From NCBI RefSeq assembly GCF_900109935.1, contig NZ_FOBV01000004.1, forward strand, positions 310,001 through 374,000: a stretch of DNA of 64,000 bases, written 5' to 3'. This document shows positions 43,813 through 51,779 of the stretch, piece after piece. A program made the translations under genes and the position numbers. Source of the stretch: Chryseobacterium taichungense. GTDB lineage: Bacteria > Bacteroidota > Bacteroidia > Flavobacteriales > Weeksellaceae. The notes below the pieces were generated by a model that saw only the letters and a program-made list of their open reading frames with translations, was not told where the DNA came from and did not search any database. How positions within the stretch are numbered: position 1 is the first letter of the stretch; every line of letters starts with the position of its first letter.

Positions 43813-44568
43813 ATGAAACATTACATCAATTTACTTTTAATTTTTTTTGTAGCTCTGGTAAAGGCACAAGCTTTACAATTACAAAAATTCAAATACGAAG
43901 CAATATATAATTTTATCTCAATTCCCGATTCCCTTAAGGCGGATAGTATAGAGCAGAAAATGGCTTTATATATTAATAATGATGAGTCCCTTTACCAAAA
44001 CCTGTATAAAAAGTCTATTGATTCAATGACTCAACAGAAAATAATTACTGGAGATATTTCTTACATCGATTTAAATAAAATAAAAATTCCGAAATCAACG
44101 ATTTCAATCTATAAAAAATACGACGAAAATAAAATTATTTTTACGGACAGAATAGGAACTTCTAATATTGGATATAATGATACTTTTAACGATTTTGATT
44201 GGCAAATAACCAATGAAAACAAGAAATTGTCTGGATATAATGCAACAAAAGCTTTTTTAAAATTTAGAGGACGACAATATACTGCCTGGTTTACCGATGA
44301 AATTCCATTTCAGGATGGCCCGTACAAATTTTCAAAATTACCCGGTTTAATCTTAGAATTGTATGATAATAAAAAATATTTCCATTTCGTATTGCTGAGT
44401 TTTAAAAAAACAGAAAACAATGTCTATTATAATTCAAAGTTTATTGATATCGACAGAGAAAAATATTACGAAAAAAAAATAGATTATCACAATAGCCTGC
44501 TCGCTAATCCTGTTCACAAAGGCAAAATAAAGAAGATAGACACTTACAACCCTATAGAATTAAAATAG
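43813..44568 (+). CDS. GLPGLI family exported protein
   Basis: 251 aa. Signal peptide 1-19 (...FVALVKAQ). The motif PYKFSKLPGLILELYDNKKYFHFVLLSFKK near residue 170 is the name-giving KLPGLI pattern of this Bacteroidetes family (TIGR01200), and AWFTDEIPFQDGPYKF precedes it. Function is unknown; members are often found in families of paralogs. Confidence 0.9.
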   Translation: MKHYINLLLIFFVALVKAQALQLQKFKYEAIYNFISIPDSLKADSIEQKMALYINNDESLYQNLYKKSIDSMTQQKIITGDISYIDLNKIKIPKSTISIYKKYDENKIIFTDRIGTSNIGYNDTFNDFDWQITNENKKLSGYNATKAFLKFRGRQYTAWFTDEIPFQDGPYKFSKLPGLILELYDNKKYFHFVLLSFKKTENNVYYNSKFIDIDREKYYEKKIDYHNSLLANPVHKGKIKKIDTYNPIELK

Positions 44569-44657
44569 GAGATACAGTCGGATTACAATTGCCAAACAGA
44601 GATATAAGGTGAAAAATAGGCAATATAAATGACCATCTCTTTTTTATTGCATTAAAA

Positions 44658-44733
44658 ACGTCTCGACATTTTACCAAAAACGTTTCGACGTTTTATACAA
44701 AAGGTCCCGACGTTTTCCTGAAGACGTCGGGAC
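44658..44733. repeat. Tandem array with 22-bp period ending in a long hairpin
   Basis: Units start at 44658, 44680 and 44702 with the core RYGTYYCGACRTTTT, exactly 22 bp apart. The third unit pairs with a downstream inverted copy: GTCCCGACGT (44704-44713) with ACGTCGGGAC (44724-44733). The stem can extend through the T and A runs to leave a 4-nt CCTG loop. It lies in the gap between the convergent GLPGLI and PNGase F-like genes and could act as a terminator. Confidence 0.7.
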
Positions 44734-44795
44734 TATTTATCAGCAATCTTAAAATAAGAGGAATATAATCAATGATAAGCCTCTCTATTAGTTCT

Positions 44796-46124
44796 TTATT
44801 TCTTTATTATTTTATGTTTAAACTGAATTCCACCCTCAAGGATAATATACAGCATGTATACTCCAGCCGGATAGGCTGAAAGATCAACTTTAGAGTCTTT
44901 CACTTCATTCAATTTTCTTCCTTCTGCAGAGTACACTGTAATACTTCTTGTCTTTTTATCTGAACGGATATTCACAAAGTCTGTGGTAGGATTAGGGAAA
45001 ACAGATACATCTACCGTTGAAACATCTTTCACAGACAGTTGCTGGCTGGTGCTTTGCATATACATTGATAGAACGATTCTTCCGTCCTGTCCGTAAAACA
45101 CGGCACTCGGCACCTCATATTTAATTGTGTGATTTCCTGCCGATAAAGAAGCAGTTGTAAAGCTTCTTATAGGTACAGCATTACCGGGACACCAGTTATT
45201 CCAGGATGTCCACCATGATGTAGAATGAACAGATGTTCCGTAGATACCATTTCCCTGGGTGTTATAAACCCTAAAAGGCTCACAAGAAATTCCTCCCGGT
45301 GTGAAAGTCAGCACCTGATTATTATCCAGTGATACAAAATTCTGTCTTCTCACATATTCTTCTCCGTTAGTATTCGCTCCATGTGGAGTGGAAACGATGA
45401 AAAATTTAGCGTTGGTTGCGCTTTGTGTAAGATTAAAATTAACCAGTCTTACTGTTTGCCCTGCCTGATCTGTATTGTTGTAATTATTTAATTCATTAGA
45501 ATCTAAAAGCGGAAGAATGTTATTATAAGTTGTGTTGACCGAAGAGTCATTATAAGTAACAAAGCTAAGTGTTCCGGCGAATACATCATTTCTTCCTGCA
45601 CATCCGCTAACCTGTGTATTTGCTGCATACGGCACCCCGAAAACATCCAGCTCTATCCAGATATCATATGCTGCGCGAATAGCAGTATTGCTGAAAACCG
45701 AATAAAGATTATCTACCTGGTAGCTATAAGGAACTTCTGTAGGAGACAGATTTTTATTCATGAAGGGGGTAATATATCGTCCTATTTCTATTCTTTTTAC
45801 ACCGGTGTCATTTAATGTATAGGATGCCTGGCCCTTCGGAACTAATGCCAGGTGAACACCTCCAATCCTGTCGTAATTATCGCAAAGTGCCCCGATCGTT
45901 ACATTCATCTGGATCTTATTCTGAAACGAATTCAGTTCGGTATCGCTCAGCTTTTTGGTATATCTGTAATTTGCTAATCTGATCGTGTTGGCAGGAACCG
46001 GCTCGGAAACATTTGCTGCATAGCCATCATAGAAAACTATTTGTGAAAATACATTCACGGTTGTTTGGGCCGCAGTTTTGCAAAATCCTGTAAAGATCAT
46101 TAAATAAAGTAGAGATTTTTTCAT
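44796..46124 (-). CDS. PNGase F-like secreted protein with T9SS type A sorting domain
   Basis: 442 aa. Signal peptide 1-19 (...CKTAAQ). The body to about residue 355 resembles peptide:N-glycosidase F of Elizabethkingia, which removes N-linked glycans from glycoproteins. Anchors: LCDNYDR (D85, matching the essential Asp60 of mature PNGase F) with EIGRYITPF, AYDIW (D154 where PNGase F has Glu118), GEEYVRR (Glu near 256, matching Glu206) and NWCPGNAVPIR (311-320). Residues about 370-442 (VDVSVFPNPTTDFVNI...SAYPAGVYMLYI...FKHKIIKK) are a type A T9SS tail, absent from PNGase F itself. Enzymatic activity is an inference. Confidence 0.8.
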   Translation of the reverse strand: MKKSLLYLMIFTGFCKTAAQTTVNVFSQIVFYDGYAANVSEPVPANTIRLANYRYTKKLSDTELNSFQNKIQMNVTIGALCDNYDRIGGVHLALVPKGQASYTLNDTGVKRIEIGRYITPFMNKNLSPTEVPYSYQVDNLYSVFSNTAIRAAYDIWIELDVFGVPYAANTQVSGCAGRNDVFAGTLSFVTYNDSSVNTTYNNILPLLDSNELNNYNNTDQAGQTVRLVNFNLTQSATNAKFFIVSTPHGANTNGEEYVRRQNFVSLDNNQVLTFTPGGISCEPFRVYNTQGNGIYGTSVHSTSWWTSWNNWCPGNAVPIRSFTTASLSAGNHTIKYEVPSAVFYGQDGRIVLSMYMQSTSQQLSVKDVSTVDVSVFPNPTTDFVNIRSDKKTRSITVYSAEGRKLNEVKDSKVDLSAYPAGVYMLYIILEGGIQFKHKIIKK

Positions 46125-46152
46125 GAAGATTAAAGTTAATTCATCAAAAATA

Positions 46153-46160
46153 CAAATTTA
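46153..46160 (-). promoter_or_regulatory. -7 promoter element (TAAATTTG, minus strand)
   Basis: It matches TAnnTTTG 28 nt upstream of the PNGase F-like gene, with a TTTG 17 nt further upstream (46181-46178). Confidence 0.45.
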
Positions 46161-46257
46161 ACTACCATTACATACCACAAAGTATCTAATAAGTATCAAA
46201 ATAATGACAATAATATCAATATTGATACAGATTTCTCAATAACTTTTGAGTGTAAAT

Positions 46258-46288
46258 AAAAAAAGGCCGTTCTTTTAAGAAACGGCCC
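46258..46288 (-). terminator. Intrinsic terminator of the psd operon
   Basis: GGCCGTT...AACGGCC hairpin (around 46265-46287) followed by a T run on the minus strand. Confidence 0.85.
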
Positions 46289-46307
46289 GCTATATTTTAA
46301 TAACATT

Positions 46308-46961
46308 TTAGTCTTTCATTTTCGCGATCACATCAAGTCCCCCTTTTGTAATATCACCGATCTTACAGATAATTTCTGTATCAAGAGGAAGAAAAACGTC
46401 CATTCTTGAACCAAATTTAATAAAGCCGAATTCATGTCCTGCTTTCGCTTCATCTCCTTCATTACAATAGAAAACAATTCTTCTGGCAACATATCCTGCA
46501 ATCTGACGGAAAACAACCTTATGATTTGTTAAGCTTTCCACAGCAACGGTAGTCCTTTCGTTCTCGGTAGAAGATTTCTCATGCCACGCGACAAGATATT
46601 TTCCGGGATGATATTTTTTGTAAATAACCTTTCCGGATACCGGATATCTGCAGATATGAACATTTAAAGGTGACATGAAGATAGAAACCTGAATCGCTTT
46701 TCCTTTGATAAATTCATCTTCTTCCACTTCTTTGATCATTACCACTTTCCCGTCAACCGGAGCAATTACATTCTCCCTGTGTTCAAGAATATCACGATTC
46801 GGCACCCGGAAGAACCAAAATACAAGACTGTAAACGACCAGCAAAGGCAGAATGATCACCAGTGACCACATTTCAAGAAAATAAATGGCCAATGCACTTA
46901 GAATGATGAATAATAAGGATGCAACGGTGATTGTTCCTTTCGATTCTCTGTGTAATTTCAT
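46308..46961 (-). CDS. psd: Phosphatidylserine decarboxylase family protein
   Basis: 217 aa, the short soluble-core type with two N-terminal hydrophobic segments (about 11-30 and 32-50). It makes phosphatidylethanolamine from phosphatidylserine. The self-cleavage site that yields the pyruvoyl group is FGSRMDVFLP (G184-S185). Also typical are NVIAPVDGKVV, FMSPLNVHICRYPVSG and YCNEGDEAKAGHEFGFIKFG. It starts 4 bp after cdsA, so the two phospholipid genes are co-transcribed. Confidence 0.93.
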   Translation of the reverse strand: MKLHRESKGTITVASLLFIILSALAIYFLEMWSLVIILPLLVVYSLVFWFFRVPNRDILEHRENVIAPVDGKVVMIKEVEEDEFIKGKAIQVSIFMSPLNVHICRYPVSGKVIYKKYHPGKYLVAWHEKSSTENERTTVAVESLTNHKVVFRQIAGYVARRIVFYCNEGDEAKAGHEFGFIKFGSRMDVFLPLDTEIICKIGDITKGGLDVIAKMKD

Positions 46962-46965
46962 GAGA

Positions 46966-47838
46966 TTAAATAAATTTTTCTAAAATAAAGTACAAATATA
47001 CGACAGGAACGCAGATTAAAAAACTGTCAAGCCGATCTAATACTCCGCCATGCCCCGGAATGATGTTTCCACTGTCTTTAACACCGAAATTTCTTTTCAG
47101 CTGACTTTCCACCAAATCCCCTACAGGAGCAAAAGCGGCAACCAGAAATCCTACGACCATCCAATTTCCACGAAGATCCGGCTGATATCGTTCAATAAAA
47201 TATGATAAAACCAAGGTAAGAACTACACCTCCTATATAACCCTCCCAAGTCTTCTTAGGCGAAATTTTAGGTGCCATTTTATGCTTTCCGAAAAACTTTC
47301 CGGTAAGATAAGCAAATGTATCACTGCTCCAGATCAGAATGAAAAGAAAAAGTACCTCGAGGGAAAACCTGTCATCAAATCTTGAAAATTTCGGTAATCC
47401 TAAGGCAAAACTGAAAGGAAGCGCCACATAAATAACGGTAAAAATCAGTTTCCCACTGTCATAATACAATTCATTCGGGTATTTGAATAGCGTAACTACA
47501 GCAATAACTATTAAGAGTAAGGCAAGAATCTCACTGATCCTGAAATCGAAAAAGAAATCAAAGTGGAAGTATCTTTTAGAGAAAATATAAAAAATAAAAA
47601 TGATCAGCGGGAGAACGATCCATCTTTCGTATCCGTTTCCAAACTTCATGATCTTAAAACATTCCCACGAACCTACTCCGAGAAGAAGGGTGATTAACCC
47701 ATAATATAAGTACTCCTGCTTTACAAGATCGGGCACAATACTGTTGATCAACTTCGCCCCCAACGGTGTTGTACATAGAACGATAACTGCTACATAAACA
47801 ATTCCCGATAGAGTTCTTTGAATGAGATTTTTGTCCAA
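46966..47838 (-). CDS. cdsA: Phosphatidate cytidylyltransferase
   Basis: 290 aa starting at a TTG (47838, reading (M)DKNLIQRTLSGIVYVAVIVL). The only in-frame ATG is 33 codons earlier, deep inside the LUD gene, and its extension is unlike the family. The enzyme makes CDP-diacylglycerol from phosphatidate and CTP in the inner membrane. Signatures: SSDTFAYLTGKFFGKHKM, ISPKKTWEGYIGG, VESQLKRNFGVKDSGNIIPGHGGVLDRLDS. Several transmembrane segments are evident. Confidence 0.93.
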   Translation of the reverse strand: MDKNLIQRTLSGIVYVAVIVLCTTPLGAKLINSIVPDLVKQEYLYYGLITLLLGVGSWECFKIMKFGNGYERWIVLPLIIFIFYIFSKRYFHFDFFFDFRISEILALLLIVIAVVTLFKYPNELYYDSGKLIFTVIYVALPFSFALGLPKFSRFDDRFSLEVLFLFILIWSSDTFAYLTGKFFGKHKMAPKISPKKTWEGYIGGVVLTLVLSYFIERYQPDLRGNWMVVGFLVAAFAPVGDLVESQLKRNFGVKDSGNIIPGHGGVLDRLDSFLICVPVVYLYFILEKFI

Positions 47839-47863
47839 GATTTTAAAGTTTATAAGTTGACGC

Positions 47864-48445
47864 TTAGTCTTCAAGCAACAGTAAAAATAGTTTGGTGTTG
47901 CTATTGGAAGATGGGTCCAGTTTTGACTGAGCTCCACTGATGGAAGTAAGATTTTTTATATTTCCGTTTCTTTTGATCTTCCCCATAGCATCATTCAGAT
48001 TGTTTACAATCTGTGAAACATTTGCCATAACGATGATCTTATTCGGTAATCTTGACGAATGATAGTGAAGGATATTATTGTGGGAAAGCATAATTCTTCC
48101 GTCGTAAGCAATAAGATATTCACAAGTGATAAAACTTGCATCATTATCACTCTGCAGTTCTGATGTATAAGGTGTTTTTACGACATTTAAAAAATTCTGA
48201 AGATCTTTGTCCCAGCAGAAAACATTGCTGATACCTTCTATTTTGATGATCTGATTTAAGGTCTGTAAAGCCTCAGCTTCATCTGCACAGTAATTGAAAA
48301 ATCCTCCTGAATGAGTAAACAATTGGGCAAATTTGTAGTCAAGATCCGCATTTTTAAGCGAATCTCCTAGCTTTTCCAGACTTGGTTTTTCTTCTTCTTC
48401 AGGCTGGTTGGTAAGTTTGCTAACAATCCTCTTGAATAAACTCAA
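47864..48445 (-). CDS. LUD domain protein (LutC/YkgG-like)
   Basis: 193 aa, cytoplasmic. An N-terminal basic segment (SLFKRIVSKLTNQPEEEEKP) is followed by the LUD-type fold: GISNVFCWDKDLQNFL, DASFITCEYLIAYDGRIMLSHNN, LPNKIIVMANVSQIVNNLNDAMGKIK. LutC proteins take part in lactate oxidation, but this gene stands between ftsH and cdsA with no lutA/lutB, so the role is open. The stop lies 25 bp before the TTG of cdsA. Confidence 0.82.
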   Translation of the reverse strand: MSLFKRIVSKLTNQPEEEEKPSLEKLGDSLKNADLDYKFAQLFTHSGGFFNYCADEAEALQTLNQIIKIEGISNVFCWDKDLQNFLNVVKTPYTSELQSDNDASFITCEYLIAYDGRIMLSHNNILHYHSSRLPNKIIVMANVSQIVNNLNDAMGKIKRNGNIKNLTSISGAQSKLDPSSNSNTKLFLLLLED

Positions 48446-48525
48446 TTTAATTTATTTTTAGTCACTTTATACAAAAATATAAAATTAATCATTTGGAATT
48501 CCAAAAACATGCCGATAAATATGAA

Positions 48526-48557
48526 AAAACCTGACAATTCAAAGACTGTCAGGTTTT
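48526..48557 (-). terminator. Intrinsic terminator of ftsH
   Basis: An 11-bp stem (AAAACCTGACA at 48526-48536 with TGTCAGGTTTT at 48547-48557), U-rich on the minus strand. The LUD gene must have its own start signal or depend on read-through. Confidence 0.85.
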
Positions 48558-48579
48558 CTTTATCTGATTTTAAAAATAT

Positions 48580-50592
48580 TTAAAGCTGTGTCGGACTTTC
48601 AGGTGCCTGAATTTCACTTTCTTCCTCTTTATCTTTAATGATGATCTCTTCACTTGGCTCCTTTGCCGTCGGAATTGTATTGGTAACAGGTTTTTCCGTT
48701 AATTCCGGATCCCATGCTCTTTTTCCGAAAACTTCTTCCAGGTCTTCCCTGAAAATAACTTCTTTTTCCAAAAGCTTATTGGCAAGCGCATCCAGCTTAT
48801 CTTTGTTCTCCGTTAAAATCTGAACAGCCCTTTCATATTGAGTTTCAATAATTCCTTTGATCTCAATATCAATTTTCTTGGCTGTTTCTTCAGAATATGG
48901 TTTTCCGAAGTTGTATTCTGACTGGCCTGAGCTGTCGTAGTAAGAAATATTACCGATATTCGGGCTTAATCCATATATCGTAACCATCGCCTGAGCTCTT
49001 TTCGTTACACTTTCAAGATCAGATAGCGCTCCAGTTGAAATATTATTGAAGATTACCTGTTCTGCGGCTCTACCTCCTAATGTGGCGCACATTTCATCAA
49101 GCATTTGTTCAGTAGTTGTCAGCTGTCTTTCTTCCGGAAGATACCAGGCTGCCCCTAAAGAACGTCCTCTCGGCACGATTGTCACTTTCAACAGTGGTGA
49201 CGCATGTTCTACCAACCAGGAGATTGTTGCATGCCCTGCTTCATGATAAGCTACTCTTTTCTTTTCAGAAGGTTTGATGGCTTTATTTTTCTTTTCAAGA
49301 CCGCCAATGATACGATCTACCGCATCAAGGAAATCCTGTTTCGTTACCGATGCATGATTGTTACGTGCTGCAATTAAAGCGGCTTCATTACAAACATTGG
49401 CAATATCAGCTCCACTGAAACCAGGAGTTTGTTTTGCTAAAAACTCACGGTCTACATTTTCATCAAGCTTGATTTTCTTTAAATGCACGTCAAAAATCTG
49501 TCTTCTTTCATGTAATTCCGGAAGATCTACATAGATTGAACGGTCAAAACGACCTGCTCTCATTAATGCTTTATCTAGAATGTCTGCTCTGTTAGTTGCT
49601 GCCATTACGATAACATTCGTATCAGTGCCAAAGCCATCCATTTCTGTAAGAAGCTGGTTTAATGTATTTTCTCTTTCGTCATTTCCTCCTGAGAAATTAC
49701 TTTTCCCTCTTGCGCGTCCGATTGCATCAATCTCGTCGATAAATATAATGGCAGGAGATTTGGCTTTAGCCTGGGCAAAAAGGTCTCTTACCCTTGAAGC
49801 ACCAACTCCTACAAACATTTCTACGAAATCTGAACCGGATAATGAGAAAAAAGGCACTTTAGCTTCACCCGCTACCGCTTTAGCCAATAAAGTTTTACCA
49901 GTTCCCGGAGGCCCTACTAAAAGAACTCCCTTAGGAATTTTACCTCCCAATTTTGTATACTTTTCTGAGTTTTTAAGGAAATCAACAACTTCCTGAACCT
50001 CTTCTTTTGCACCCTCCAATCCCGCAACATCTTTGAATGTTACCTGAATTCTTTCTTTTTCATCAAAAAGCTTGGCTTTGGATTTTCCAATGGAGAAAAT
50101 TTGTCCTCCTGGACCTCCTCCGCTTCCCATTTTTCTGAAAAGAAGGAAATAAAATAATCCTAAAATCGTGATCCAGATCAGAGCCTGAATAAGAATACTC
50201 ATCAATGGGCTTTCTCCTTCAGCATAATCTTTCGAGGTCGTAATTTGTGGATTTTGTTGTTTTAAAGCATCAAATTTTTCCAGGAATAGTCTAAGGTCTC
50301 CGTATTTAAGCGTATAATCTGCTTTTGGAGCCATTACCAGATTTGAAAAAGGGTTTGCTTTATCGTCTTTTTTCACCGTAGCCGTTTTAGCATTCTGTGT
50401 TAAAAACACATCAGCCTTCTGGGCTTGTTTATCTATCAAAACTCTCTGGATTTTTCCTGCCTGCATTTCTTTAAAGAAACCATCCTCATCAATAGATTTT
50501 GCACTATTATCTCCTAAAAAATTAGGGACAAAGAATAACAAAAGAGCTATGATCGCAATCGGAAAAAACCAGTTAAATCCTTTATTGTTCAT
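48580..50592 (-). CDS. ftsH: ATP-dependent zinc metalloprotease FtsH
   Basis: 670 aa inner-membrane AAA+ protease that degrades misfolded membrane proteins and selected regulators. Transmembrane helices at about 7-25 and 132-152; Walker A GPPGTGKT at 227-234; Walker B AIIFIDEIDAIG near 281; the second region of homology ATNRADILDKALMRAGRFD; the zinc-binding HEAGH at 450-454; and a C-terminal coiled region. The acidic tail (PSEEIIIKDKEEESEIQAPESPTQL) is longer than in E. coli. It follows rsfS by 15 bp. Confidence 0.97.
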   Translation of the reverse strand: MNNKGFNWFFPIAIIALLLFFVPNFLGDNSAKSIDEDGFFKEMQAGKIQRVLIDKQAQKADVFLTQNAKTATVKKDDKANPFSNLVMAPKADYTLKYGDLRLFLEKFDALKQQNPQITTSKDYAEGESPLMSILIQALIWITILGLFYFLLFRKMGSGGGPGGQIFSIGKSKAKLFDEKERIQVTFKDVAGLEGAKEEVQEVVDFLKNSEKYTKLGGKIPKGVLLVGPPGTGKTLLAKAVAGEAKVPFFSLSGSDFVEMFVGVGASRVRDLFAQAKAKSPAIIFIDEIDAIGRARGKSNFSGGNDERENTLNQLLTEMDGFGTDTNVIVMAATNRADILDKALMRAGRFDRSIYVDLPELHERRQIFDVHLKKIKLDENVDREFLAKQTPGFSGADIANVCNEAALIAARNNHASVTKQDFLDAVDRIIGGLEKKNKAIKPSEKKRVAYHEAGHATISWLVEHASPLLKVTIVPRGRSLGAAWYLPEERQLTTTEQMLDEMCATLGGRAAEQVIFNNISTGALSDLESVTKRAQAMVTIYGLSPNIGNISYYDSSGQSEYNFGKPYSEETAKKIDIEIKGIIETQYERAVQILTENKDKLDALANKLLEKEVIFREDLEEVFGKRAWDPELTEKPVTNTIPTAKEPSEEIIIKDKEEESEIQAPESPTQL

Positions 50593-50607
50593 TTATACTT
50601 TTTAAAA

Positions 50608-50976
50608 TTAAAATTCATTTTCAATTCTGGTAATGACAGCGTCACCCCAGAGTTCCTCTATATCGTAGTACTCCCGTACCTGTTTCTGGAAAATGTGTAC
50701 GACTACCGAAACGTAATCTACTAACACCCACATTGCGTTTTCTGTTCCTTCTACGTGCCAAGGTCTTTCTTTTAATTCGTTTCTTACCTTCTTCTCGACA
50801 CTTCCTGCTAATGCAGCAACCTGTGTATTGGAGTTTCCGCTGCATATCACAAAGGTTTCAGCGACAGAGTTTTCGATGTTTGAAAGATCGAAGATCATGA
50901 TATCTTCACCTTTTACATCCTGAATTGCCTCAACGATTTTATCTAATAATTCTTGTTTTTCTGCTGTTTTATTCAT
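50608..50976 (-). CDS. rsfS: Ribosomal silencing factor RsfS
   Basis: 122 aa. It binds ribosomal protein uL14 and blocks subunit joining during starvation. Family residues: VEAIQDVKGEDIMIFDLSNIENSVAETFVICSGNSNTQVAALAGSVEKKV, then WHVEGTENAMWVLVDYVSVVVHIFQKQVREYYDIEELWGDA. It is the first gene of the rsfS-ftsH unit and divergent from birA. Confidence 0.95.
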   Translation of the reverse strand: MNKTAEKQELLDKIVEAIQDVKGEDIMIFDLSNIENSVAETFVICSGNSNTQVAALAGSVEKKVRNELKERPWHVEGTENAMWVLVDYVSVVVHIFQKQVREYYDIEELWGDAVITRIENEF

Positions 50977-50995
50977 TAAAAAATACTATAATCTG

Positions 50996-51003
50996 CAAAT
51001 TTA
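50996..51003 (-). promoter_or_regulatory. -7 promoter element of rsfS-ftsH (TAAATTTG, minus strand)
   Basis: It matches TAnnTTTG, 19 nt upstream of the rsfS ATG. No clear -33 TTTG. Confidence 0.5.
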
Positions 51004-51062
51004 TTGTTTTTCTTTCACTTTAGCCTTACTTTTAGCCCCCGAAAGTCTTAAAGTTTTCTTAA

Positions 51063-51779
51063 ATGAGTCAACTATTCTACCTGAAAGAATGTTCTTCTAC
51101 TAATGACGAAATTTCAAAGTTTTTACTTTATGAAAATTCTGATTTTGTTGCGTTACATACATTTAATCAAACCAGAGGCAGGGGTCAGTATGGAAATACA
51201 TGGTTATCAGCTGCTGAAAAAAATTTAGCTTATACACTGGCTGTAAAGACGGAAAATTTTTCGCTGTCCGATTTCATGTTCAATTATTATACCGCAATTA
51301 CAATCAGTGATTTCCTTGCCAATTTGACTGAAAATATGGTGAAAATCAAGTGGCCGAATGATATTATCCTTAAAAATAAAAAAATCGCCGGAATTCTGAT
51401 AGAAAAGAAAAAAATTAATCAAAACAATTATTTCATTATTGGAATGGGTCTTAATATTCTTCAGGAGAAATTTAATGAAATATCAAATGCGGGATCTCTT
51501 GCAACACAGACCGGAAGGTATTTTGAGCTTAATGACCTCACCTGTTCTCTTCATGATTTTTTTGTTGAAAAATTGAGAAAAATTCCTTCAGAGAATGAAA
51601 TTCTGGATTGTTTTAATGACAATTTATTCCGAAAAGATCAGATTTCTGTTTTTGAATTGAATGGAACGCGACAAAATGGCATTATAAAAAATGCTGACAA
51701 AAACGGAGAGATCTGGATTGACCTCGAAAATGACGGCTTAAAGTCTTTTTACCACAAAGAAATAAAGCTCCTTTACTGA
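51063..51779 (+). CDS. birA: Biotin--[acetyl-CoA-carboxylase] ligase, no regulatory domain
   Basis: 238 aa. It attaches biotin to carboxyl-carrier proteins through biotinyl-AMP. The N-terminal helix-turn-helix of E. coli BirA is absent, so this is the class I catalytic-only type. Motifs: ECSSTNDEISKFL, HTFNQTRGRGQYGNTWLSAAEKNLAYTL (the GRGQYG biotinyl-AMP loop), VKIKWPNDIILKNKKIAGILIE and YFIIGMGLNI. Its stop overlaps the end of the convergent LptF/G gene by 7 nt. Confidence 0.94.
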   Translation: MSQLFYLKECSSTNDEISKFLLYENSDFVALHTFNQTRGRGQYGNTWLSAAEKNLAYTLAVKTENFSLSDFMFNYYTAITISDFLANLTENMVKIKWPNDIILKNKKIAGILIEKKKINQNNYFIIGMGLNILQEKFNEISNAGSLATQTGRYFELNDLTCSLHDFFVEKLRKIPSENEILDCFNDNLFRKDQISVFELNGTRQNGIIKNADKNGEIWIDLENDGLKSFYHKEIKLLY

